Notes: generated from the letters alone by a model not told the origin. Shown: positions 1-8,165, numbered from the stretch's first letter. The stretch is DNA of 64,000 nt from TMED14 sp003507115 (GCA_943787925.1 CALSOH010000001.1:186001-250000); one strand, 5' to 3'. Made by a program: numbers and translations.

Positions 1-188
1 ACAAAGGCACAATTTTCTTGCATGTGCACCCCTTCATTCATGCCTACTTGACCAACGGGTTCTGGTGGAAGGCCCGCTACAAACAGTGGTCGCGCCTCTA
101 TGGACATCCTCTGAAAGTAGTGGAGCGTGATGCCTTCAAGATGTTGGAGTATCGCTTTGCTGATGATCAAAACAAGAAACTCGGATAA
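1..188 (+). CDS. rng: Ribonuclease G (RNase E/G family), C-terminal fragment
   Basis: The 3' end of a gene that begins before the window; the open frame runs from base 3 to a TAA at 186-188 (61 codons visible). The fragment contains HVHPFIHAYLTNG followed by a Trp- and Lys-rich stretch and a final LEYRF segment. This matches my memory of the C-terminus of bacteroidotal RNase E/G proteins, single-strand endoribonucleases that mature rRNA and turn over mRNA. No S1 or catalytic domain is visible because it lies upstream. A strong hairpin 22 bases after the stop probably ends the transcript, and recX follows on the same strand. The call is based on tail similarity only, so it is good but not certain. 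Confidence 0.72.
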   Translation, partial: KGTIFLHVHPFIHAYLTNGFWWKARYKQWSRLYGHPLKVVERDAFKMLEYRFADDQNKKLG

Positions 189-209
189 GATTCGACCTTA
201 CCCATTTCT

Positions 210-242
210 ACGCAGGCGGCCCATGGCCGCCTGCGTTATTTT
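210..242 (+). terminator. Intrinsic terminator of rng, merged with the recX promoter
   Basis: A perfect 12-bp inverted repeat (210-221 with 225-236) with a 3-base loop is followed by TATTTT. The T-rich tail is also the -7 element of the next gene, so the hairpin could end rng transcripts exactly where recX transcription is set up. Confidence 0.75.
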
Positions 243-244
243 CG
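237..244 (+). promoter_or_regulatory. -7 element of recX promoter (TATTTTCG)
   Basis: The sequence fits the Bacteroidota -7 pattern TAnnTTTG with one change (C for T). It ends only 4 bases before the ATG at 249, which predicts an mRNA with almost no 5' leader. Confidence 0.55.
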
Positions 245-248
245 CACT

Positions 249-731
249 ATGGCTCCATTCAAACGAGAGAAGATTTACGACCTCGATACGGCACGTCTCC
301 AAGTGCGCAAATACTGCGCCTACCAGGACCGGTGCCAGTCTGAGGTGGAGCAACGCCTCCGCGACATGGGCCTGCAGGCAGCCGCGGCGGAAACGCTATT
401 GGGCGAACTTATTGAAGAGGGCTTTCTGTCCGAAGAGCGCTTTGCTCGGGCCTACGCGCGGGGCAAACACCGGGCGAAAGGATGGGGCCGAGTGAAAATC
501 ATCCATGGTTTGAAGGCCAAACGCGTCCCGGAGGTGTGTATTCGTCTTGGGCTCTCGGAGATTCCCGAGGAGGAATACCGCGCGAGTCTTCAAAACTTGC
601 TGGCCAAATCCTGGCCTTGGCCTGACCGTGCAGCCGCGTATGCGGCGACCCAAGCGGTGCAACGCAAAGGCTACACCTGGGAGGAAATTCAGGCCGCCCA
701 AGCAGCGCTAGATTCCCAGGCGGATGGATAG
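249..731 (+). CDS. recX: Regulatory protein RecX
   Basis: A 160-residue protein, normal length for RecX, which binds RecA filaments and modulates recombination and SOS activity in the cytoplasm. It shows the three-helix repeats typical of the family: an N-terminal block with YCAYQDRCQSEVEQRLRDMG, then a segment with LIEEGFLSEERFARAYARGK, and a final repeat with a YAATQAVQRKGYTWEEI-like end. The start at 249 is supported by a -7 box 4 bases upstream. The gene follows rng but is separated from it by a terminator hairpin, so it is probably transcribed alone. Its 3' neighbour on the opposite strand is a threonine aldolase gene, with 115 bases between the two stops in which I see no clear terminator. 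Confidence 0.85.
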   Translation: MAPFKREKIYDLDTARLQVRKYCAYQDRCQSEVEQRLRDMGLQAAAAETLLGELIEEGFLSEERFARAYARGKHRAKGWGRVKIIHGLKAKRVPEVCIRLGLSEIPEEEYRASLQNLLAKSWPWPDRAAAYAATQAVQRKGYTWEEIQAAQAALDSQADG

Positions 732-846
732 GTTTCGGGTATGGGTCTTGGGCAATCTGGGCTGCCTTTCACGACTATTTCCGGTTCGCTTAAATGCTGC
801 ATGAGGCACTGCCCGAGGGACGTTCCCATGAAGGCCATGGCATCCC

Positions 847-1878
847 TTACGCTGGAAAACTCCGCAAGGCCGCTTTGAGCTGGTCGATGTGGACGGCTTG
901 AATGTCCAAATGCGTCACGACGCGCAGCCACTCGCGGTCCATGGCAATGATTCGGATACCCAGGTCGGCGAGATGCTGCTGAAGTGCAGGGGCGCCGCCC
1001 GCCGCTTCGATCCGAAAGAGGACCATATTGGTATGGCAGGGTTTACGCTCCACCACATAGGGCAGGCTGGCCAGGCAGGCATCGATGTCCGCGGCCTTTT
1101 CATGGTCTTCGGCCAAGCGATCGACGTGGTGGTCCAGGGCATAGAGCCCGGCCGCAGCCAGGTAGCCGGCTTGGCGCATGCCTCCGCCAAAGCGTTTGCG
1201 GATGCGTCGAGCCTGGGCGATAAAATCTTTCGGCCCCAGCAATAGGGATCCCACGGGGGCACCTAAGCCCTTGCTCAGGCAAATGGAGATGGAGTCAAAA
1301 AAGGCATAGTCTGCCATGGATTCGCCCTCGCGGACTAGGGCATTGAAAACGCGGGCCCCATCCAAATGGTAGGCGAGCTGATGGACTTTTGCCGCGGCAT
1401 GCAGATCGCGCAGCAAGGGGAGTCCCAGGCAGGTGCCGCCTCCCTTGTTCGCGGTGTTTTCAACCACCAGCAAGGACGTGGGCGCGGCATGGACATCCAT
1501 GTTCGGCTGAACCAAACGGTGGACATCTTCTGGGAAGAGCCGGCCATAGGCATCGCCGCCTGTGCGGACTTGCACGCCCGAATTGAACGCGACACCGCCG
1601 CCTTCGTAGTTGTAAATATGCGCCAGAGGGGAGCAGATCACCTCGTCCCCGGGACGACAGTGCACGTTAATGGCGATTTGGTTCGTCATGGTCCCGGAAG
1701 GACAAAAGAGTCCGGCCTCTTGGCCAAAGCGTTCGGCGGCACTGGCTTCCAGCGCTTTAACCGTCGGGTCGTCTCCCAAGACATCGTCGCCCACGGGGGC
1801 CGCATGCATGGCCGCCAGCATGCCCGGGGTGGGACGGGTCACCGTGTCAGATCGAAAATCAGCATCATTCAAAAACAT
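847..1878 (-). CDS. ltaE: Low-specificity L-threonine aldolase (PLP-dependent, beta-eliminating lyase family)
   Basis: A 343-residue fold-type I PLP enzyme that cleaves threonine or allo-threonine to glycine and acetaldehyde. It begins with FRSDTVTRPTPGM, the family's N-terminal signature, and carries VGDDVLGDDPTV, HLDGARVFNA and the Schiff-base lysine in the ISICLSKGLGAPVGS segment. I chose the ATG at 1878 over an upstream one at 1911 because the protein then starts like its relatives and because a -7-like box lies 5 bases before it. It is transcribed away from prfB; the two promoters overlap in the 35 bases between the start codons. Confidence 0.88.
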   Translation of the reverse strand: MFLNDADFRSDTVTRPTPGMLAAMHAAPVGDDVLGDDPTVKALEASAAERFGQEAGLFCPSGTMTNQIAINVHCRPGDEVICSPLAHIYNYEGGGVAFNSGVQVRTGGDAYGRLFPEDVHRLVQPNMDVHAAPTSLLVVENTANKGGGTCLGLPLLRDLHAAAKVHQLAYHLDGARVFNALVREGESMADYAFFDSISICLSKGLGAPVGSLLLGPKDFIAQARRIRKRFGGGMRQAGYLAAAGLYALDHHVDRLAEDHEKAADIDACLASLPYVVERKPCHTNMVLFRIEAAGGAPALQQHLADLGIRIIAMDREWLRVVTHLDIQAVHIDQLKAALRSFPA

Positions 1879-1883
1879 GGTCA

Positions 1884-1890
1884 CAAGGTA
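1884..1890 (-). promoter_or_regulatory. Probable -7 element of ltaE promoter
   Basis: Minus-strand TACCTTG, one T short of TAnnTTTG, placed 5 bases before the ATG at 1878. It lies back to back with the prfB -7 box. Confidence 0.35.
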
Positions 1891-1900
1891 CTCACCGCCG

Positions 1901-1908
1901 TACTTTTG
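1901..1908 (+). promoter_or_regulatory. -7 element of prfB promoter (TACTTTTG)
   Basis: Exact match to TAnnTTTG, 5 bases before the prfB ATG at 1914; predicts a leaderless or nearly leaderless mRNA. Confidence 0.65.
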
Positions 1909-1913
1909 CACTC

Positions 1914-3026
1914 ATGGTTTCCACCGAACAAGTCAAGGATTTTCACGAGCGCCTCAAAGGGCTCAAAAGCTACGTACGCCTCAATGAGAAGCGTATCCAA
2001 CTCGTCAACGAGGAGGAACGCACGGTCGACCCGACCTTCTGGGAAGATTCCAAGAAGGCCGAGTTGGTCATGAAAAAAATTCGGGAATTGAAGTACTGGA
2101 TTCAGGGCTATGAAGCCGTAGAAGCCATGCTCGGCGAAGTAGAACTATCCATTGAATTTTACCGAGAAGGCGAACTTTCTGAGGCGGAGGTGAATCAGGC
2201 GGCGGCGAAGCTTGAGGAAGAACTGAGTACGATGGAATTCCGGAACATGCTTTCGGGCGAGGAAGACAAAATGTCTGCGGTGCTCCAAATTACGGCCGGA
2301 GCCGGTGGAACCGAGTCCTGTGACTGGGCGGGCATACTCATGCGTATGTACCTCCGCTGGGCAGAGCGCAACGGCCACAAAGTCCGCGAACTGAACTTCC
2401 AAGAGGGCGACGTGGCGGGAGTCAAAACGGTCACCCTTGAGATTGAAGGCGACTACGTCTTTGGCTACCTTAAGGGCGAAAACGGAGTGCACCGCCTCGT
2501 CCGTATCAGCCCCTTTGACAGCAATGCGCGCCGCCACACGTCCTTTGTCAGTGTTTATGTCTTCCCCTTGGTGGATGATACTATTGACATCCAGGTCAAC
2601 TTGGCCGAAATTGACTGGGACACCTTCCGTTCCAGTGGAGCTGGGGGTCAAAACGTCAACAAAGTCGAGACCGGGGTCCGTCTGAAGCACCGTCCGACCG
2701 GGATTGTGATCGAAAACACCGAAACCCGCTCTCAGCTCCAAAACAAGGAAAAAGCCATTCAATTGCTGAAGTCTCGCCTATACGAGATGGAGATTGAAGC
2801 CCGCAACGCCAAGCGCTCCGAAATCGAGGCCGGCAAGAAGAAAATCGAATGGGGGTCGCAAATCCGCAACTACGTCTTGCATCCCTATAAGTTGGTGAAA
2901 GACGTTCGCACGGGCGTCGAGACCACCGATCCAGACAGCGTACTGGACGGAGATTTGGATGCGTTCTTGAAGGCCTTCCTCATGGCGGACGGCTCCGCCG
3001 CGGTGGAGGACATGGATTTGGATTAA
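1914..3026 (+). CDS. prfB: Peptide chain release factor 2, without programmed frameshift
   Basis: A 370-residue class I release factor that terminates translation at UGA and UAA on the ribosome. The stop-codon-reading tripeptide SPF is at residues 199-201 (RF1 would have PxT), and the peptidyl-tRNA hydrolysis motif GGQ is at 244-246 within SSGAGGQNVNKVE. The N-terminal coiled helices (about 1-110) are complete. In many bacteria prfB carries an in-frame UGA near codon 25 that must be bypassed by +1 frameshifting. Here the frame is continuous from ATG to stop, with no UGA in the KSYVRLNEK region where the site would lie, so autoregulation by frameshifting is absent. The nearest promoter leaves hardly any leader. 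Confidence 0.96.
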   Translation: MVSTEQVKDFHERLKGLKSYVRLNEKRIQLVNEEERTVDPTFWEDSKKAELVMKKIRELKYWIQGYEAVEAMLGEVELSIEFYREGELSEAEVNQAAAKLEEELSTMEFRNMLSGEEDKMSAVLQITAGAGGTESCDWAGILMRMYLRWAERNGHKVRELNFQEGDVAGVKTVTLEIEGDYVFGYLKGENGVHRLVRISPFDSNARRHTSFVSVYVFPLVDDTIDIQVNLAEIDWDTFRSSGAGGQNVNKVETGVRLKHRPTGIVIENTETRSQLQNKEKAIQLLKSRLYEMEIEARNAKRSEIEAGKKKIEWGSQIRNYVLHPYKLVKDVRTGVETTDPDSVLDGDLDAFLKAFLMADGSAAVEDMDLD

Positions 3027-3053
3027 CCACGACCGGCCACGCGGGGCCTCCCC

Positions 3054-3080
3054 TTGACCTTGACATCCTCCGTATCTTCG
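3054..3080 (+). promoter_or_regulatory. Promoter of the secreted propeller protein gene
   Basis: A TTG at 3054-3056, a 16-base spacer and TATCTTCG at 3073-3080 fit the -33/-7 Bacteroidota pattern. The -7 box ends 7 bases before the ATG at 3088 and touches a 20-bp palindrome. Confidence 0.5.
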
Positions 3081-3098
3081 GGATCGCATGCGATCCCG
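3079..3098. repeat. 20-bp perfect palindrome centred on a start codon
   Basis: CGGGATCGCA is followed directly by its reverse complement. The centre falls inside the ATG (3088-3090) of the next gene, and the left edge overlaps the end of the -7 element. It could be a protein-binding operator, or an RNA stem hiding the start codon. Confidence 0.7.
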
Positions 3099-6000
3099 GA
3101 TTCTCTGGATATTCCTTTTGATGAGCTTTTTCGCTCACGCTCAGCCGACTGAAATCAGCCGGCCGGCCATCGGCTTTGTGCCTAATCAGGGGCAATGGCC
3201 CGTGGAGGTGCTCGCCCAGCTTCCTACAGAAACGGCGCGCATTTGGATTCTTCAAGACGGCATTCGATTCAGCTTGCGGGGCCCTTCTGATGAGGACAGT
3301 ATAGGACTCTTTGTTTTTACGGAGCGCTTTGAGGGTGCCGACCCCGGTCGCTTTGTGGGCCAAGGCCCTTTGGCTGGGCAGCTGTCCTATTTCCTGCCCT
3401 CCGGAACCGCCTCCCGCGTGCCGCACTATGCCTCGGCCGTGGTAGACGGCTTGTATCCCGGGGTGCGATTGGAACTCGAGCTCAGTGCCGATGGCTTCTT
3501 GAAAACAACGTGGGTGGGGGATTCGCCCGAAGCCCTGAAGTCCGTGGCTTCGCACTTTGAAGGTTTGCCGGAAGGGGAAGCTCGTGGGCGCTATTTGCAC
3601 TTTGAACTGCCGGTGGGCTGGCTGGAAATGGACCTGCCTCATGCAGAAGGCTTGCGCGGAGAGGTGCATGCGCAATGGCTGTCTCGCGACAATGCCTGGA
3701 CGCCCGTGGCGCCGAAAGCCACGCGCATCGATCCGGTTTACCGCTTTTCCACCTTTTCAGGATCGGTGTCGGACAATTTTGGCTACACAGCAACGTATGA
3801 TTTACAGGGCCGAACCTGGCTCGGCGGCATTGCCTTTGGCGCGCAATTCCCCGTGGTCAATGGCGTGCAGTCCAGCTTTGCGGGAGGCGGAACGGATGTG
3901 GCCCTCATGCTCTTTAGCCCGGATGGCACGTCTTTGCTGTGTGGAACCTACTACGGTGGGGGCAACCGCGAACAACCGCATTCGATGATGGTGGGTCCCA
4001 ACGGAGATCTGGTCGTTATGGGGATTACCGGTTCGGCGAATTTGCCGCATACCGCCACGGGCTACGATACGACCTACGCGGGAGGAACCTCCATCAATGG
4101 GGGAGGGCAGTCGTTTAACCAAGGTTCGGACCTCTATGTGCTGCGCCTCGATTCCACGGGCAGCGTGCTTCAGGGTATGACCTACCTGGGCGGAACGGGC
4201 AATGATGGGGTGAATGCCAATTTGGTCATGAACTATGGGGATCAAGCACGCGGGGAAGTGCTGGTGGCTCCGGACGGGGTTTACATCGCCACGTCCACGC
4301 TGTCCGCCAATTTCTCGTCCACGATGATGCCTGCGCACGGCATGCAGGATGGGCTCGTCGTCAAATTGGCTCCAGGGCTGGACTATGTGAGTTGGTCGTC
4401 CCATTTTGGCGGCCCGTCCCACGATGCCATCTTCGGCGCGACCCTCCAGGAGCACCAAGGCCAAGTCAAACTCTTTACCGTGGGCGGAAGCTTTTCAGAC
4501 AGTCTTGGCACGTCTTCCGGATACCAGCCGTTGAATGCAGGTCTGGGGGATGCGTGGGTGCAGCGTATTGATGCCGCGACGGGTATTCTAGAGAAGACGA
4601 CGTATTTGGGTACGACTGGGCCTGATTTGGGCTTTATGATTGCCCAAAATCCCGAAGGTGCCTACAAGGCGATCGGGGACAGCTCGGCCATCGCCATAGT
4701 GGGGAACACCAAGGGCTTGATGTCCACCACCAATGGGATCTGGGGGCAGCCAAGCTCCTCTCAATACATGGCCTGGTTTGACGCAGAGTTAACCACCCTG
4801 TATCGGTTGCAGACCTTCGGTTCCGGCACCACGTCCTCTATTAATTGCTCGCCCACGGCCTTCATGATGGATGTCTGCGGGTCCCTCTACTTCTCCGGGT
4901 GGGGAGGATTGGCCAACAACGGCGGCAATACCCAAAACCTCTACACGACCGCCAATGCCTTTCAGACCACCACGGATGGCAGTGACTTTTACTTTTTAGT
5001 ACTCAACCGCCAAGGGGGTCCCTTGTATGCCAGCTATTTTGGTGGGTCGCCGTCGTATGAACACGTCGACGGGGGGACATCCCGCTTTGATCCCCAAGGG
5101 GTGATCCATCAGGCCATTTGTGCCGGCTGCGGAGGCAATAGCAACTTGCCCATCTTCCCGCACAATGCCTATTCGCTGACCAACAATGCCGGCAACTGCA
5201 ACATGGCGGCGGTGCAAATTGCTTTTGAACTACAAGCGGCCGAAATAAATCTAGATCTGACGGCAGATACCCTTTGCGCGGGTAACCAGGCCTTTTTAAC
5301 GGGAACGATGGGTCTTGCCGATTCGGTCTACATCGATTGGGGGGACGGTAGCCAGCAATCCGGGGCCCTCCAACCGCCATATGTCCATGGATATGGGCTT
5401 CCCGGCCCGTTTGTGATTACCGTGGAAGCCTATGACACAGTCTGTGCGACGCAGGCGAGTCAGCAGATTCCCATTTTTATCGCGACGCCCAATGCGCCGA
5501 GAGCCGCGATGACCCTCGTATATGATCCCTGCGACACGGCGCTGCACGTGGAATTGCATCCGACCGATTCGCTGGTGAGTAATGCCCTCCTCGTCCTATG
5601 GGGCGACGGCAGCAGCCATTACGAGCGGATGCAATGCCCTTTGATTCACAATTACCGAGGAATTTACGGCCCCACCACCATCACCTTGATTGCCTTAGAC
5701 ACCCTCTGCGGGGTGGCGGATACGGCCTATTATGTGGTCACCTTCCGTCCACCCTTGGGGGAATTACGCGGGGAAATCACCGTGAATCCATGCGGCTCGG
5801 CTCCCCTGATGTCCGGGCAGGCCAATGCCAACTATGCCACGCATATTCTGTGGTATCCACAGGGATTTTCCGGGTCACCCTTGCGGGGAAGGGAGCGCTT
5901 TTGGACGGTGTCGGGGCCGGGGCAGTACAGCGTGGCGGTCGTAGCCTGGGACAGTTTATGCGATCGGCGCGACACAGTCTTTTTGGCTTATGAGGTACCG

Positions 6001-6306
6001 CCCATCGACGATCCGGATGCCATCCAGTTCCCCAACATGTTTAGTCCCAACAACGATGGGATCAACGATGCGTTCCGCCTCAGCGGATCCGGCGCCCAAG
6101 CCCTCTCGGATCTGGCGCTCACGGTGTATGACCGCTGGGGCCAAAAAGTTTTTGCTACGAGCGATCCAGCCTTCGCCTGGGACGGCCGATTCCGAAACCG
6201 GCCCTTGCTTGATGGGGTGTATTTTTACGTCGCCCGATGGACCACGACATGTGGAATTCCAGGCGAGGCCCACGGGGCTGTCACCCTCAACAAAACCCTA
6301 CCCTAA
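3088..6306 (+). CDS. Secreted beta-propeller/PKD protein with type B T9SS sorting domain
   Basis: A 1072-residue exported protein. Residues 1-18 are a signal peptide (ending in FFAHA), followed by GFVPNQGQWP, the start of a domain common at the N-terminus of bacteroidotal SBBP-repeat proteins (DUF7948-like, from memory). The middle (about 220-700) holds repeated blade-like units such as YLGGTGNDGVNAN and HFGGPSHDAIFG. Then come PKD/Ig-like modules (VYIDWGDGS, VLWGDGSSHY). The last ~90 residues, with FPNMFSPNNDGINDAF and YDRWGQKVF, are the gliding-motility-associated C-terminal domain used for T9SS export and surface attachment. The ligand or substrate is unknown. Nine bases separate it from arsC, so the two may be cotranscribed. 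Confidence 0.88.
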   Translation: MRSRILWIFLLMSFFAHAQPTEISRPAIGFVPNQGQWPVEVLAQLPTETARIWILQDGIRFSLRGPSDEDSIGLFVFTERFEGADPGRFVGQGPLAGQLSYFLPSGTASRVPHYASAVVDGLYPGVRLELELSADGFLKTTWVGDSPEALKSVASHFEGLPEGEARGRYLHFELPVGWLEMDLPHAEGLRGEVHAQWLSRDNAWTPVAPKATRIDPVYRFSTFSGSVSDNFGYTATYDLQGRTWLGGIAFGAQFPVVNGVQSSFAGGGTDVALMLFSPDGTSLLCGTYYGGGNREQPHSMMVGPNGDLVVMGITGSANLPHTATGYDTTYAGGTSINGGGQSFNQGSDLYVLRLDSTGSVLQGMTYLGGTGNDGVNANLVMNYGDQARGEVLVAPDGVYIATSTLSANFSSTMMPAHGMQDGLVVKLAPGLDYVSWSSHFGGPSHDAIFGATLQEHQGQVKLFTVGGSFSDSLGTSSGYQPLNAGLGDAWVQRIDAATGILEKTTYLGTTGPDLGFMIAQNPEGAYKAIGDSSAIAIVGNTKGLMSTTNGIWGQPSSSQYMAWFDAELTTLYRLQTFGSGTTSSINCSPTAFMMDVCGSLYFSGWGGLANNGGNTQNLYTTANAFQTTTDGSDFYFLVLNRQGGPLYASYFGGSPSYEHVDGGTSRFDPQGVIHQAICAGCGGNSNLPIFPHNAYSLTNNAGNCNMAAVQIAFELQAAEINLDLTADTLCAGNQAFLTGTMGLADSVYIDWGDGSQQSGALQPPYVHGYGLPGPFVITVEAYDTVCATQASQQIPIFIATPNAPRAAMTLVYDPCDTALHVELHPTDSLVSNALLVLWGDGSSHYERMQCPLIHNYRGIYGPTTITLIALDTLCGVADTAYYVVTFRPPLGELRGEITVNPCGSAPLMSGQANANYATHILWYPQGFSGSPLRGRERFWTVSGPGQYSVAVVAWDSLCDRRDTVFLAYEVPPIDDPDAIQFPNMFSPNNDGINDAFRLSGSGAQALSDLALTVYDRWGQKVFATSDPAFAWDGRFRNRPLLDGVYFYVARWTTTCGIPGEAHGAVTLNKTLP

Positions 6307-6315
6307 TTACCCCTC

Positions 6316-6663
6316 ATGACCGCCAAAGTTTACCACAATCCACGCTGCGGAAAAAGCCGTGAAGCGCTCGCTTGGTTGGAAGCTAAAAACATCCCCTACA
6401 AAGTCGTGCGGTACATGGACGAACCCCTGACCTATGCGGAGCTGGATGACCTTTTGCAGCGCATGGATATGGATCCCATGGACCTTGTGCGCACCCAGGA
6501 GCCAGAATGGAAGGAGCATTTTGCGTCCAACGAACTGGAGGACGAGGAAGTGATTTATGCCATGATTGAGTACCCCAAACTCATGCAGCGCCCCATTGTA
6601 GCGATCGGAGACGAAGCAGTGGTCGCGCGTCCCGCGGAGCGGATTGCGGAGATTTTGGGCTAG
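6316..6663 (+). CDS. arsC: ArsC/Spx-family reductase (arsenate reductase, glutaredoxin type)
   Basis: A 115-residue thioredoxin-fold protein. The N-terminal YHNPRCGKSREAL holds the single catalytic cysteine (Cys11) of glutaredoxin-dependent arsenate reductases. The C-terminal PKLMQRPIVAIGDEAVVARP matches the arginine-containing substrate loop of ArsC. It would reduce arsenate to arsenite in the cytoplasm. However, no arsenite exporter or ArsR regulator is nearby, and many Bacteroidota carry such a gene singly, so another thiol-reduction role is possible. Its last codon and stop lie in the first copy of a 35-base tandem repeat. It sits 9 bases after the large secreted-protein gene. Confidence 0.85.
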   Translation: MTAKVYHNPRCGKSREALAWLEAKNIPYKVVRYMDEPLTYAELDDLLQRMDMDPMDLVRTQEPEWKEHFASNELEDEEVIYAMIEYPKLMQRPIVAIGDEAVVARPAERIAEILG

Positions 6664-6727
6664 GAAGCTAGAGGGCTCGCGCTACGCGCTGAGGCTAGGA
6701 AGCTAGAGGGCTCGCGCTACGCGCCGA
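6658..6727. repeat. Two tandem 35-base repeats over the 3' end of arsC
   Basis: Units at 6658-6692 and 6693-6727 differ at a single base (T/C at unit position 33). Each starts with GGCTAGGAAGCTAGAGGGCT and continues with a self-complementary GCGC...GCGC stretch. The first unit includes the last codon and stop of arsC. It may be a recent local duplication, or two copies of a dispersed REP-like element. Confidence 0.85.
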
Positions 6728-6774
6728 AAGCAAAGCCCTTAAACCCTTTCGCCCTGAAACAGCGCGAAGCACCC

Positions 6775-8160
6775 TCAACACATATCCTCAGGCTTCACCC
6801 ACGCATCAAACTCCTCGTTTGTCACATAGCCCAATTTCAGGGCGGCTTCGCGCAAGGTGCTGCCTTCAGCGTGGGCCGTCTTAGCAATTTTGGCGGCCTT
6901 GTCGTAGCCAATATGGGGGTTGAGCGCCGTGACGAGCATGAGGCTGTTTTCCAAGTGCTTTTGGATCACAGGGCGATTCGCTTGAATGCCTACGGCACAG
7001 TTGTCTGCAAAGCTCACGCAGGCGTCCCCGATGAGACGGGCGCTCTGGAGGACGTTGGCGGCGATGACGGGCTTGAAGACGTTGAGTTCAAAGTGCCCCG
7101 TCGCTCCACCAATACTGACCGTTACGTCGTTGCCCATGACTTGGGCGGCGACCATGGTCAATGCTTCAGGCTGCGTGGGATTCACTTTACCCGGCATGAT
7201 GGAAGAACCGGGCTCGTTGTCGGGAATGACGATTTCGCCGATGCCGGAGCGGGGACCGCTTGAAAGCATGCGAATGTCATTACCAATTTTCATCAAGGAA
7301 ACAGCCACGCGTTTGAGGGCACCGGAAAGTTCCACCATGGCGTCATGTGCGGCTAGGGCTTCAAATTTGTTGGGGGCGGAGACAAAGGGCAGTCCGGTCA
7401 ATTCCGCGATGCGGGCGGCGACCTTTTCGCTGTATCCCTCGGGTGTGTTGAGTCCTGTGCCCACAGCTGTGCCGCCGAGGGCGAGCTCAGCGACCATGAC
7501 GAGGGCGTTCTCCACGGCGCGAATGCCGTTGTCGAGTTGCTGAACATAGCCAGAGAATTCTTGACCCAAGGTCAAGGGAGTGGCATCCATAAAATGGGTA
7601 CGCCCGGTCTTCACGATGTCTTGAAATTCGACCTGCTTGCTGTGCAACACCTCGCGCAAATGACGCAAACCGGGGAGGGTCACGCCGAATGCTTGGCGGT
7701 AGGCTGCAATGTGCATGGCCGTAGGGAAGGTATCGTTGGAGGACTGGGACTTGTTGACGTCGTCGTTGGGATGCAGGACCTTGTTCGCATCCGTGAGCGT
7801 GCCACCTTGCAAGACGTGGCCGCGGTAGGCAATCACCTCGTTGCAGTTCATATTGCTTTGGGTGCCCGACCCCGTCTGCCAAATCACCAAGGGGAATTGA
7901 TCATCCCACTGTCCAGCAATGATTTCATCGCAGACGGCGGCAATGAGTTGGGCTTTTTCGGCAGAGAGCACGCCCAGGTCCGCATTGGTCAGGGCGGCCG
8001 CCTTTTTGAGGTAGCCAAATGCGTGGATGATCTCCTTGGGCATGCTGCCTTCGGGACCGATTTTGAAATTATTGCGGGACCGCTCGGTTTGGGCTCCCCA
8101 GTAGACGTTTGCGGGGACATGGACTTCGCCCATGGTGTCCCGTTCAATGCGTGTGCTCAT
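6775..8160 (-). CDS. fumC: Class II fumarate hydratase
   Basis: A 461-residue, iron-independent fumarase that interconverts fumarate and malate in the TCA cycle. It starts with RIERDTMGEVHVPANVYWGAQT, contains SGSGTQSNMNCNEV near residue 100, the TGRTHFMDATPLT helix, and the fumarase/aspartase superfamily signature GSSIMPGKVNP. Length and motifs are complete. The ATG at 8160 has an exact -7 box 5 bases upstream on the minus strand, so its mRNA should be leaderless. The tandem repeat and about 50 further bases separate its 3' end from arsC, which converges on it; I see no clear hairpin with a T tract there. Confidence 0.96.
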   Translation of the reverse strand: MSTRIERDTMGEVHVPANVYWGAQTERSRNNFKIGPEGSMPKEIIHAFGYLKKAAALTNADLGVLSAEKAQLIAAVCDEIIAGQWDDQFPLVIWQTGSGTQSNMNCNEVIAYRGHVLQGGTLTDANKVLHPNDDVNKSQSSNDTFPTAMHIAAYRQAFGVTLPGLRHLREVLHSKQVEFQDIVKTGRTHFMDATPLTLGQEFSGYVQQLDNGIRAVENALVMVAELALGGTAVGTGLNTPEGYSEKVAARIAELTGLPFVSAPNKFEALAAHDAMVELSGALKRVAVSLMKIGNDIRMLSSGPRSGIGEIVIPDNEPGSSIMPGKVNPTQPEALTMVAAQVMGNDVTVSIGGATGHFELNVFKPVIAANVLQSARLIGDACVSFADNCAVGIQANRPVIQKHLENSLMLVTALNPHIGYDKAAKIAKTAHAEGSTLREAALKLGYVTNEEFDAWVKPEDMC

Positions 8161-8165
8161 AAATA

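Noticed and set aside
1914..2040. Programmed frameshift in prfB
   Set aside because: Looked for an in-frame UGA with a CUU slip site near codon 25; the frame is open throughout.
1366..2073. 235-codon plus-strand frame across ltaE and prfB
   Set aside because: Antisense to ltaE and out of frame with prfB, both of which are certain; composition is that of a shadow frame.
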